Positions 27,248 to 35,537 of a stretch of DNA of 64,000 nucleotides are shown piece by piece. Under the pieces are notes generated by a model. The model was not told the origin of the DNA and ran no database searches. It saw nothing but the letters and a program-made list of their open reading frames with translations. The position numbers and the translations under genes are program-made. This stretch comes from JAZKFT01 sp039925965 (GTDB lineage Bacteria; Bacteroidota; Bacteroidia; Chitinophagales; Chitinophagaceae), in assembly GCA_039925965.1 (NCBI GenBank), contig JBDSXW010000005.1, positions 124,001-188,000 on the forward strand, read 5' to 3'. Within the stretch, counting starts at the first letter, position 1. Each line of letters starts with the position of its first letter.

Positions 27248-28003
27248 TTATTGATCAGCTTCTGCCGGCAATAATGCCGCAGCGTTTTTATCGATAAACC
27301 AATATAAACTACCGTCTTTAGCTTTGATTATCTGTGCAGGAAATTTATCTGGCTGCCGGGCACCACTCAAAATAGTCTTTAAAATTGCTGCCTTACTTTC
27401 TCCCACTACAAGGAAAATAATATTATGAGCGTTATTAATTAAACCAGGTGTCATAGTAATGCGGAACATATTCTGTTCTGCTACGTACACCTCTTTAATC
27501 AGCCTTGTATTTTCAAACACAACATCAGTTCCTGGAAATAATGAGGCAGTGTGGCCATTTTCGCCAAGGCCAAGAAGAATCAGGTCAAAGCGGGGTATAG
27601 CTTCTCCAAAGAATTTCTTTATTATGATTTCATATGCTTCAGCGGCCCTGGCTGGCGCTACATCTACAGGAATCGGGTTGATATTTATCGCTGGTATATC
27701 AATATGATCAAGCAATAAAGTCTTCGCCATATTTGCGTTGTTTTGTTTGTCATTTGCTGGCACACAACGTTCATCTCCCCAAAAGATATAGGTATTTTTC
27801 CATGGCATCCGTTCACTGTAGGTGGGTTCAGCAAGAAGGCTATATAAATTCTCCGGAGTTTGCCCGCCGGAAAGTGAAAGCGTGAATCTGCCTTTTTCCG
27901 CAACTGATTTTTCCGCAAGTGCAATGATGAATGCTGCTGCTGCCTTTGTAATAGCATCTTCAGTTTGGAACACTTCCAGCTTATATGTTAGTTGTGGTGT
28001 CAT
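27248..28003 (-). CDS. pgl: 6-phosphogluconolactonase
   Basis: 251 residues of the glucosamine-6-P isomerase-like lactonase family: LSLSGGQTPENLYSLLA phosphate loop, FWGDERCVPANDKQNN, and LLGLGENGHTASLFPG. It hydrolyses 6-phosphoglucono-lactone to 6-phosphogluconate, the second step of the oxidative pentose phosphate pathway. Its ATG overlaps the zwf stop by four bases (28000-28003), so the two are translationally coupled, matching their consecutive reactions. Confidence 0.96.
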   Translation of the reverse strand: MTPQLTYKLEVFQTEDAITKAAAAFIIALAEKSVAEKGRFTLSLSGGQTPENLYSLLAEPTYSERMPWKNTYIFWGDERCVPANDKQNNANMAKTLLLDHIDIPAININPIPVDVAPARAAEAYEIIIKKFFGEAIPRFDLILLGLGENGHTASLFPGTDVVFENTRLIKEVYVAEQNMFRITMTPGLINNAHNIIFLVVGESKAAILKTILSGARQPDKFPAQIIKAKDGSLYWFIDKNAAALLPAEADQ

Positions 28004-29517
28004 TTGTTATCGGGCGGCATTACAACCCAGCTGTGGCCGTCTTTAGCAATAAGTGCTTCGGCATCTTCAGGTCCCTGCATGCCAGCTGCGTAGTTTGGAA
28101 AATTTACGGACGGATTATTATCCCAGGTATTGATGATGGGCATCAACGCTTTCCATGCAGATTCTACCTGATCCGCACGCATAAACAGCGTAGAGTCACC
28201 TTCCATTATATCCAGCAGTAAAGTTTCATAGGCTTCTGGTGTCCCCGATGTATAAGAGTCATCATAGTTGAATTTCATATCAACCGGATAAAGTAGCATT
28301 TTAAGGCCGGGGCGCTTTGCCTGGAATTGCAGCTGAATGCCCATATGCGGTTGAATATGCAGCATCAGTGTATTTGTCTGCCAGTGTCCCCTTGCTTCCG
28401 CGGGAAACGATTGATGGGGTACTGGTTTGAATTTAATAGTAATAATAGAAATGGTCTCGTTCAACCGCTTGCCAGTGCGCAAATAGAAAGGCACATCCTG
28501 CCAGCGCCAATTATCAATAAATAATTTTACGGCTGCAAATGTCTCTTTGTTTGATTCTTGATTTACATCAGGTTCCTGGCGGTAACCAACTACTTTTTTG
28601 CCTTGTATCCACCCCGCGCCATACTGGCCACGAACGGAATATTCATACACTTCATCGAGATGAATTTTTCGCAGCGCATTCAACACATCAACTTTCCGGT
28701 TACGTACTTCATCAGCTTCAAAAGAAACAGGTGGTTCCATTGAAATTAAACAAAGCAGTTGCAAAAGATGGTTCTGTATCATGTCACGTAAGGCACCGGC
28801 AGTCTCATAATAGTTTCCCCTGTTCTCTACACCCAATTGTTCCGCTACGGTTATCTGCACGCTGTCGATATAATTTCGGTTCCAAATGGGTTCAAACATT
28901 GCATTGGCAAAACGGAAAGCCAATATATTCTGCACAGTCTCTTTACCTAGGTAATGATCAATACGGTAGATCTGCGATTCATCAAAAATTGTGTGCAGCA
29001 TGTCGTTCAGGTGTTTGGCACTTTCGAGGTCATGGCCAAAAGGTTTTTCAACAACAATGCGGCTTTTCTGTTTATTTTTTGCAAGGCCGGAAGCCGCTAT
29101 TTTGCTGGCAATTTCTTCAAATGAATTGGGCGGCACTGCCAGGTAGAATAACCTGTTTACGGTAACCTTCCATTCTTTTTCAAAAGCTTTTATCTGCTTT
29201 TCTACTGCAGCGTAGGTTGAGCTTTTATTAAATTCCCCTGCCTGGTAATTGAGATATTTTGCAAACCGGTCCCATTCGGCTTTTTTAGTTTTTCCCCTAC
29301 GAGAAAATTTGTCCACGCCTTCATGTAAACGCTTATTAAAAGCTTCACCTGTAAGTTTTGTACGGCTCACACCAATTAAGGCAAATTGGTCCGGCACCCA
29401 ATTATCAAGGTACAGATTATAAATGGCCGGTATTAGTTTGCGCCAGGTAAGATCGCCGGTTGCACCGAGGATGATGATGACAGTTGGGCCAGGTTTAATT
29501 GTTGGTGTTGATTCCAT
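28000..29517 (-). CDS. zwf: Glucose-6-phosphate 1-dehydrogenase
   Basis: 505 residues from ATG 29517; the frame is open further upstream but that would overlap gnd. The Rossmann motif IILGATGDLTWRKLIPAIYNL lies close to the N-terminus, EKPFGHDLESAKHLN marks the coenzyme domain, and RIDHYLGKETVQNILAFRFAN is the active-site signature with the catalytic histidine. It oxidises glucose-6-P to the lactone, reducing NADP or NAD. The start is one base after the gnd stop, and the stop overlaps pgl, so gnd-zwf-pgl is a tightly coupled block. Confidence 0.97.
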   Translation of the reverse strand: MESTPTIKPGPTVIIILGATGDLTWRKLIPAIYNLYLDNWVPDQFALIGVSRTKLTGEAFNKRLHEGVDKFSRRGKTKKAEWDRFAKYLNYQAGEFNKSSTYAAVEKQIKAFEKEWKVTVNRLFYLAVPPNSFEEIASKIAASGLAKNKQKSRIVVEKPFGHDLESAKHLNDMLHTIFDESQIYRIDHYLGKETVQNILAFRFANAMFEPIWNRNYIDSVQITVAEQLGVENRGNYYETAGALRDMIQNHLLQLLCLISMEPPVSFEADEVRNRKVDVLNALRKIHLDEVYEYSVRGQYGAGWIQGKKVVGYRQEPDVNQESNKETFAAVKLFIDNWRWQDVPFYLRTGKRLNETISIITIKFKPVPHQSFPAEARGHWQTNTLMLHIQPHMGIQLQFQAKRPGLKMLLYPVDMKFNYDDSYTSGTPEAYETLLLDIMEGDSTLFMRADQVESAWKALMPIINTWDNNPSVNFPNYAAGMQGPEDAEALIAKDGHSWVVMPPDNK

Positions 29518-29518
29518 A

Positions 29519-30940
29519 TTAACTATTATTTGGGTTCCATTGTGTGTGAAAAATTCCTTCCTTATCGATGCGCTCATAAGTATGAGCACCAAAATAATCA
29601 CGCTGAGCCTGTAGTAAATTTGCCGGCAACCAGGCACTACGGTAGCTGTCGTAATAAGCCAGTGACATCATCATGGCAGGCAAGGGAATACCGTTCTCCA
29701 CAGCTTCCCGGACTATATCACGAATTCCCTTTTCCGAATGCTGTAATTTTTTAGCCAGTACATTGTTTATCATCAGATTCGGCAAGCCTGGTTCCTCCGA
29801 AAAAGCGATATGGATATCTTCCAGCAAAGCAGCCCGGATAATACAACCTCCTCGCCAGATCTTTGCGATATTTTCCAATTTGAGATCATATTCATATTTT
29901 TTAGAGGCAGCCTGCAAAAGGGCCATTCCCTGTGCGTACACTGTAATCATCGAAAAATATAGTGCCTGCTCCAACGTCGCGACCAAGTTAGTCTTTTCGG
30001 CAGTCAATTTAATATCAGGTCCCTGCAGTTTTTGGGAAGCGACTTCCCGTTCCTTTTTTAACCCCGACATATCCCGCATGGCAACAGCAATATCGATAAC
30101 CGGGATGGGAACCTGCAAATTTATAGCGTCTTCTGAGGTCCAGCCGCCTGTGCCTTTTTGTTTTGCACTGTCGAGGATCATATCAACAAGACTGTTGTTG
30201 ATGAGGTCATCCTTCTGCGAAAAAATATCAGCCGTTATCTCAATTAAAAATGACTGGAGCATTCCCCTGTTCCAGTCTGAAAATAAATGATGCAGTTCCT
30301 CATTATTCAATTTGCCAAAGGACTTTAATAAATGATACGCCTCTGCAATTACCTGCATAATTCCGTATTCAATACCATTATGCACCATTTTTACATAATG
30401 CCCTGCAGAGCCGGGACCAAGCCAGGTTACACAAGGTTCGTTACTCACTTTTGCCGAAATTGATTCCAACATAGGTCCCACTCGGGCATAAGTCTCTTTT
30501 GGTCCGCCCGGCATGATGCTTGGCCCGTAACGTGCCCCCGACTCCCCTCCCGAAATACCAACGCCCATAAAATGGATAGCTGAGCTGGCCAATGATTTAA
30601 TGCGGTTATCGGTATCCGTAAAATGGGAATTACCGCAATCCATCAACAGGTCATCTTCCGATAAAAAAGGCTTTAATTCATTGATAACATCATCTACAAT
30701 TTTCCCGGCAGGCACCAACATCATAATCACTTTAGGAGTCTTCAATGCCTTTAGAAATTCATCCAGATTTGAAGTCGCAAATATTTTGTCATTTCCGGCT
30801 TCTTTATTAAGTGTTTCAACCTGGGAATTATTTTTATCAAACCCAATAACGCTATATCCATGATCGCTCATATTGTATACCAGGTTGCGCCCCATGGTAC
30901 CGAGGCCAATCATTCCATAGTCGAATTTTTGTACTGTCAT
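29519..30940 (-). CDS. gnd: 6-phosphogluconate dehydrogenase, decarboxylating
   Basis: 473 residues from ATG 30940; a GTG ten codons upstream is a less likely start. The coenzyme motif GMIGLGTMGRNLVYNMSDHG, the substrate stretch GISGGESGARYGPSIMPGG and the catalytic-lysine segment HYVKMVHNGIEYGIMQ are intact, as is GTGGWTSEDAINLQVPIP. It converts 6-phosphogluconate to ribulose-5-P with CO2 release and NAD(P)H formation. It heads the gnd-zwf-pgl block, with one base between its stop and the zwf start. Confidence 0.97.
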   Translation of the reverse strand: MTVQKFDYGMIGLGTMGRNLVYNMSDHGYSVIGFDKNNSQVETLNKEAGNDKIFATSNLDEFLKALKTPKVIMMLVPAGKIVDDVINELKPFLSEDDLLMDCGNSHFTDTDNRIKSLASSAIHFMGVGISGGESGARYGPSIMPGGPKETYARVGPMLESISAKVSNEPCVTWLGPGSAGHYVKMVHNGIEYGIMQVIAEAYHLLKSFGKLNNEELHHLFSDWNRGMLQSFLIEITADIFSQKDDLINNSLVDMILDSAKQKGTGGWTSEDAINLQVPIPVIDIAVAMRDMSGLKKEREVASQKLQGPDIKLTAEKTNLVATLEQALYFSMITVYAQGMALLQAASKKYEYDLKLENIAKIWRGGCIIRAALLEDIHIAFSEEPGLPNLMINNVLAKKLQHSEKGIRDIVREAVENGIPLPAMMMSLAYYDSYRSAWLPANLLQAQRDYFGAHTYERIDKEGIFHTQWNPNNS

Positions 30941-31040
30941 TTTTTTTGTTTGAAGGTGATTATTTTCCACAAGATACTGAATGAAATGTACGATAAGCTA
31001 AACCAATAACCTTCCTTAGTTTGGCGTTTTGTGCCAACCT

Positions 31041-31229
31041 TTAACTCCCACTTTTATTTTTGGTTAACGGCTGGGGTATCATACGAAGGTCCGTGCTTCG
31101 CTGTTCTTCATATTCCTCAGGGAAGCTTGGATTTGCGCTTCCCTGTTCAGTTTTCTTTGGAGGTGTTACAGTTTCCTTTTCCATAGCCTCACTATTTTCG
31201 GATGACTCGTCAATAGTATTCTTTTTCAT
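31041..31229 (-). CDS. Small acidic/hydrophilic protein of unknown function
   Basis: 62 residues, MKKNTIDESSENSEAMEKET then PPKKTEQGSANPSFPEEYEEQ and a C-terminal IPQPLTKNKSGS. It has no hydrophobic core and is probably disordered. It is in the same direction as, and evenly spaced between, tkt (45 bp before) and gnd (100 bp after), and starts with ATG, so it is likely translated. No homologue is recognised. Composition is like small stress-associated hydrophilic proteins, but that is only an impression. Confidence 0.5.
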   Translation of the reverse strand: MKKNTIDESSENSEAMEKETVTPPKKTEQGSANPSFPEEYEEQRSTDLRMIPQPLTKNKSGS

Positions 31230-31274
31230 GTTCTATCAGTTTAAATGATATCTCAACTAAGGGTATCGTTTGTA

Positions 31275-33293
31275 TTACTGTGAAATCAAAGCTTTCGCTC
31301 TATTTACCACATGCTCCGCGGTGAAGCCATATTCTTTCATCAATTCTTCAGCTGGCGCTGATTCTCCAAATCCGTTAATTCCAATTATATCGCCTTCGTC
31401 GGTTATATATTTATGCCAGCCTAATGGCGATCCTGCTTCTACTGCCAATCTTTTCCGCAATGTCTGTGGAAATATTTTTTCTTTATAAGCCTTATCCTGC
31501 TTTTCAAATAATTCCCAGGATGGCATACTAACAATCCTTGCAGCTATGTTTTGTTCTTTTAATTGTTGCTGTGCTGCCAACAACAACTGAACTTCCGAAC
31601 CCGTACCAATTAAGATAATGTCGGGTTTTGTTGCCGGTTCCGAGAGGATATAGGCGCCCTTTTCCAGCTCAACAGCCTGGGTATATTTTTCCTGATCAAT
31701 TACTGGAATTCCCTGACGGGTTAGAATTAATGCGACGGGGCCGCCGGAATGTTCAAGTGCTACCCGCCAGGCTTGAACGGTTTCGTTGGCATCTGCCGGC
31801 CGGATTACTGTGACGTTTGGAACAGAACGTAAACCGATCAATTGTTCTACAGGCTGATGGGTGGTACCGTCTTCACCCAAAGCGATACTATCATGGGTAA
31901 AAACATATACCGTACGAATTTTCATAATGGCCGCCAACCGGATGGGTGGCCGCATATAATCAGAAAATATCAGAAAAGTGGCACCGTAAGGAATGATGAA
32001 TTTACTGAGCGCTAATCCATTCAAGATAGCACCCATGGCATGTTCCCTGATGCCAAAATGAAAATTTCGTCCTTCATGATTTTCAGCTGAAAATGATTGG
32101 TATTTATCCAGATTGGTATCAGTCGACGGAGCAAGATCGGCGGAGCCCCCAATTAAATTTGGCAGATATTCGGCTATTGCATTTAATACTTTGCCAGATG
32201 CTTTACGTGTCGCCATTTCCTGGCCTGGCTTAAATACCGGCAAGTTTTGCTTCCACCCTTCGGGTAATTTGCCGGTGCTGAACAACTCGTATTCATTAGC
32301 TAGTGCAGTATATTTTTCTTTGTAACTTTTATAAAGATCGTTCCATTCCTTTTCTTTATCTAGTCCTTTCTTACCTGCTTCACGATAATAATTTAATACG
32401 TCGTCAGGCACTACAAAATATTTATCGGGATCAAAACCGAAATTTTCTTTTACAAGTTTCACTTCCGGTTCGCCTAACGGAGAACCGTGAGCAGCGGCGG
32501 TGTTTTCTTTATTGGGGCTGCCATAACCAATATGGGTCCGCACTTTTATCAGGGAAGGCCGATCAGTTTCTTTTTGCGCATTTTTTACTGCTCCTGATAG
32601 CGCCTCCAGATCATTCCCATCTGCAAGTACCTGTACATGCCACCCATAAGCTTCAAAGCGCTGCGCCAGGTCTTCATCAAATGTCACATTCGTATTTCCC
32701 TCAATAGTTATATGGTTATCGTCATACAAATAGATCATGTTGCCTAACTGAAGATGACCGGCTATCGAAGCGGCTTCAGAACTAATTCCTTCCATCATGT
32801 CGCCGTCGCTGCAAATAGTGTAAATCTTATAGTTGAATAGGTCAAATCCAGGTTTATTATACCGCGCTGCCAGGTATTTTTGTGCAATGGCAAACCCCAC
32901 ACCGTTGGCAAATCCTTGTCCTAAGGGGCCGGTCGTTACTTCAATACCCGGTGTCAGTCCGTATTCAGGATGGCCTGCCGTTTTACTGTGCAATTGCCGG
33001 AATTTTTTTATATCGTCCAGCGTGATGGAATAGCCTGTCAGGTATAAAAAACTATACTGCAGCATGCAGGCATGGCCGCAGGATAAAATAAACCGGTCCC
33101 TGTTTGCCCATTCAGTATTTTGGGGGTTGTAGTTCATGCTTTCCGCCCATAGCACATGGCCAATTGGCGCAAGCCCCATAGGTGTACCGGGATGCCCGGA
33201 ATTTGCTTTTTGTACTGCATCCGCAGCGAGTATGCGAACAGTATTGATCCCGACCTGCTCAATCGTTTCTGTTGTGCGTTCCATGCCAATCAT
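31275..33293 (-). CDS. tkt: Transketolase
   Basis: 672 residues, full length. N-terminal thiamine-pyrophosphate region SGHPGTPMGLAPIGHVLW and the binding motif CSDGDMMEGISSEAASIAGHLQLGNMIYLYDDN; middle pyrimidine domain with ADLAPSTDTNL, FGIREHAMGAILNGLA and HDSIALGEDGTTHQPVEQL; C-terminal domain to LISQ. It moves two-carbon ketol units between sugar phosphates (xylulose-5-P, ribose-5-P, erythrose-4-P, fructose-6-P), using TPP and Mg. In this island it connects ribulose-5-P formed by gnd with the phosphoketolase substrates. Start is the ATG at 33293; a second ATG three codons on is possible. Confidence 0.97.
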   Translation of the reverse strand: MIGMERTTETIEQVGINTVRILAADAVQKANSGHPGTPMGLAPIGHVLWAESMNYNPQNTEWANRDRFILSCGHACMLQYSFLYLTGYSITLDDIKKFRQLHSKTAGHPEYGLTPGIEVTTGPLGQGFANGVGFAIAQKYLAARYNKPGFDLFNYKIYTICSDGDMMEGISSEAASIAGHLQLGNMIYLYDDNHITIEGNTNVTFDEDLAQRFEAYGWHVQVLADGNDLEALSGAVKNAQKETDRPSLIKVRTHIGYGSPNKENTAAAHGSPLGEPEVKLVKENFGFDPDKYFVVPDDVLNYYREAGKKGLDKEKEWNDLYKSYKEKYTALANEYELFSTGKLPEGWKQNLPVFKPGQEMATRKASGKVLNAIAEYLPNLIGGSADLAPSTDTNLDKYQSFSAENHEGRNFHFGIREHAMGAILNGLALSKFIIPYGATFLIFSDYMRPPIRLAAIMKIRTVYVFTHDSIALGEDGTTHQPVEQLIGLRSVPNVTVIRPADANETVQAWRVALEHSGGPVALILTRQGIPVIDQEKYTQAVELEKGAYILSEPATKPDIILIGTGSEVQLLLAAQQQLKEQNIAARIVSMPSWELFEKQDKAYKEKIFPQTLRKRLAVEAGSPLGWHKYITDEGDIIGINGFGESAPAEELMKEYGFTAEHVVNRAKALISQ

Positions 33294-33332
33294 TTAAGCG
33301 TTTTTCTATAGTGAATAATTGTCCATCAAAGA

Positions 33333-34349
33333 CTATTCCAAATCTACATTGTATTCGCCAGCTCTGGCTGCTGCATCTAGTTTAGCACGTCTGTACAATA
33401 ACTGCTGGGCTTCTTTCACATTGGTTTCCTGCCCTTTCCATATATCTAAAGCGGGTTGCTGAATAGCTCTTGCAAAAGAATACGTCACTATCCAGGGCAG
33501 TTGGCTTTTAAAATTTTTATTGATTGCATTCAAATGTGCCGAAGCTTCCTGTGGTGACTGCCCGCCGGATAAAAATGCAATCGCCGGCATAGCCGCCGGA
33601 ACGGATGCCAGCAAACAATTTACGGTGGCAGCAGCCACATCATCCATACTATTTTGAGTATCACAGCCAGTTCCAGCTGTTATCATATTCGGCTTTAATA
33701 TCATCCCCTCCAAATCAATTTTAAATTGAAACAACTGGTAAAAAAGCATTTTCAAAACCCGCTCTGTTACATCATAACATTGTTGTATGGTATGATTGCC
33801 AGTCATTAGCACCTCCGGCTCTACAATGGGCACAACGCCAGCTTCCTGGCATAGTGCTGCATATCGGGCAAGTGCGTGTAGGTTCGCTTTGATGCATGCG
33901 GTAGTTGGAGCATCGTCGCCGATTGATATAACACCCCGCCACTTGGCAAAACGAGCACCCATCTTTTTATATTCCTGCAAACGTTCACGCAAACCATCCA
34001 GCCCTTCTGTAACTTTTTCATTGGGAAAACCTGCCATCGCTTTGGCCCCAGAATCAACTTTTACCCCCGGTATAATCCCTGCATTAATTAAGAAATCTGC
34101 GAAAGGAACACCATCTTTTGTTTGCTGCCTGATGGTTTCATCATACAATATCGCACCGCCAATGCTTTCATTTAAACCGGGAGTTGTAACAATGAGTTCA
34201 CGATAGCTACGCCGCATCTCCACTGTTTGCGGAATGCCTTCGGCTGCAAAACGTTTATTACAGGTCCCGGTACTTTCATCCATTGCCAGCAACCCTTTGT
34301 TCCCGGCAAAGAGTTGGTATATAGTTTCTTTTAATATTTTATGATCCAT
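33333..34349 (-). CDS. Class I fructose-bisphosphate aldolase
   Basis: 338 residues resembling the eukaryote-like class I aldolases: GLLAMDESTGTCNKRFA near the N-terminus, ARFAKWRGVISIGDD with the first active-site lysine region, GVVPIVEPEVL, the Schiff-base lysine in LEGMILKPNMITAG, and the phosphate-binding FLSGGQSPQEASAHLNAIN. It cleaves fructose-1,6-bisphosphate to dihydroxyacetone-P and glyceraldehyde-3-P (reversible, metal independent). Being 39 bp upstream of tkt and in the same direction, it may help return triose phosphate formed by phosphoketolase to hexose phosphate. Class I rather than class II enzyme is consistent with stress tolerance because no metal is needed, an inference. 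Confidence 0.95.
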   Translation of the reverse strand: MDHKILKETIYQLFAGNKGLLAMDESTGTCNKRFAAEGIPQTVEMRRSYRELIVTTPGLNESIGGAILYDETIRQQTKDGVPFADFLINAGIIPGVKVDSGAKAMAGFPNEKVTEGLDGLRERLQEYKKMGARFAKWRGVISIGDDAPTTACIKANLHALARYAALCQEAGVVPIVEPEVLMTGNHTIQQCYDVTERVLKMLFYQLFQFKIDLEGMILKPNMITAGTGCDTQNSMDDVAAATVNCLLASVPAAMPAIAFLSGGQSPQEASAHLNAINKNFKSQLPWIVTYSFARAIQQPALDIWKGQETNVKEAQQLLYRRAKLDAAARAGEYNVDLE

Positions 34350-34499
34350 TTTATTTTTTTTAATAGTTTCGGGCTAGTATAATAACGATGTTAAAGACGC
34401 CATCTTTTTTGACTTCTGGTTATGGGAGCTTATATACCCATCTTTGATTACGAATACACTAAATCCCACAATACAACTTTATAGATTGCAGCGGGACAA

Positions 34500-35417
34500 T
34501 TACTCTAATGTCTCCGCAAGATTACTTGCTTCGATAAAAATCTTTTTTACGTCCGGCAGTTTCTTCCGTATGTTTTTTTCCAGCCTTAACACTGCCTTTG
34601 TAAGGTCTCCGCTAGTCAAATCTGTTTTAAATTTTACATCAAGGGCAAGCAGCAATTCATCAGGCCCCATCTGCATTGTAAGTGGGCTGTTTAGTTTTAT
34701 CACATCCCGGTCAGCATCAACAATATCATAGATTATTTTTATTTTCTCTTTGGTAGCGCTTTCCCCAATTAACAGATGCCTGCTTTCAATAATTAAAATG
34801 ATGGCTACAAACGCAAGCACCAATCCTATCAATATGGATGCCGCACCGTCTAAAACTGGTAAATGAAAATAGTGGCTGAAAAACACGCCGCAAAAGGCAA
34901 TAAACAGGCCGGCAAGTGCTGCGCCATTTTCGAAAATGATCACGAAAGAAGCAGGATCTTTACTGGCACGTAACTTGTGCCAAATATTTGCTGAACCATT
35001 TGCCTTTGTAAATTTTCGCAAGGGGATCACAAGTGACAAACCTTCAAACACAGCTGAACACCCGAGAACAATATAATTCCAGGTAGGATCGGCAGAAGCT
35101 ACCGGATGCTTGATATGCATAACGCCTTCGTAAGCTGACATGCCACCACCCAAACCAAATATCAGCACGGACACGATAAGGGTATAAAAATATAGTTCCT
35201 GTCCGTAGCCAAACGGATGCATTTCGTCTGCAGGCTTTTTACTTTTACGAATGCCCCACAGTAGTAACAATTCGTTACTTGAGTCGACGGTGCTGTGTAT
35301 TCCTTCTGAAAGCATTGCCGAACTGCCTGTAACTGAGGCAGCAATAAACTTGACTACTGCAACAGCAATATTAGCTGCCAATGCACCATACAGGCCTATT
35401 TTTGATCTTTCCTGCAT
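34500..35417 (-). CDS. Cation diffusion facilitator (CDF/SLC30A9-like) transporter
   Basis: 305 residues, with about six membrane segments followed by a C-terminal dimer domain. Segment 2 has the metal-site HSTVDSSNELLLLWG (His-x3-Asp) and is followed by MHPFGYGQELYFYTL, typical of the SLC30A9-like CDF branch. The matching site in segment 5 reads FENGAALAGL, where many relatives have an Asp after the Glu. The C-terminal domain (DVIKLNSPLTMQMGPDELLLALDVKFKT) is of the ZT_dimer type. It would export a divalent cation such as Zn, Fe or Mn from the cytosol in exchange for protons. Its place between xfp and aldolase is unusual; it may balance metal ions needed by TPP enzymes, but this is conjecture. 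Confidence 0.9.
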   Translation of the reverse strand: MQERSKIGLYGALAANIAVAVVKFIAASVTGSSAMLSEGIHSTVDSSNELLLLWGIRKSKKPADEMHPFGYGQELYFYTLIVSVLIFGLGGGMSAYEGVMHIKHPVASADPTWNYIVLGCSAVFEGLSLVIPLRKFTKANGSANIWHKLRASKDPASFVIIFENGAALAGLFIAFCGVFFSHYFHLPVLDGAASILIGLVLAFVAIILIIESRHLLIGESATKEKIKIIYDIVDADRDVIKLNSPLTMQMGPDELLLALDVKFKTDLTSGDLTKAVLRLEKNIRKKLPDVKKIFIEASNLAETLE

Positions 35418-35537
35418 AAATATCTTTTTATCAAAAAAAACCTATTCAGATAGTTTGCAATCGTTACATTAAATTACTACCGTATACCTTGTTTATTTTT
35501 CTGTTGCCATTAATTTTGTGTTATCGGGTAACAAGAC

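Noticed and set aside
28539..29165. 208-residue + strand open frame opposite zwf
   Set aside because: Antisense to a gene with intact active-site motifs; composition (many His, Gln, Cys) is not that of a real protein.
29518..29637. Longer N-terminus for glucose-6-phosphate dehydrogenase starting at 29637
   Set aside because: It would overlap the end of gnd; ATG 29517 lies one base past the gnd stop and gives the normal length.
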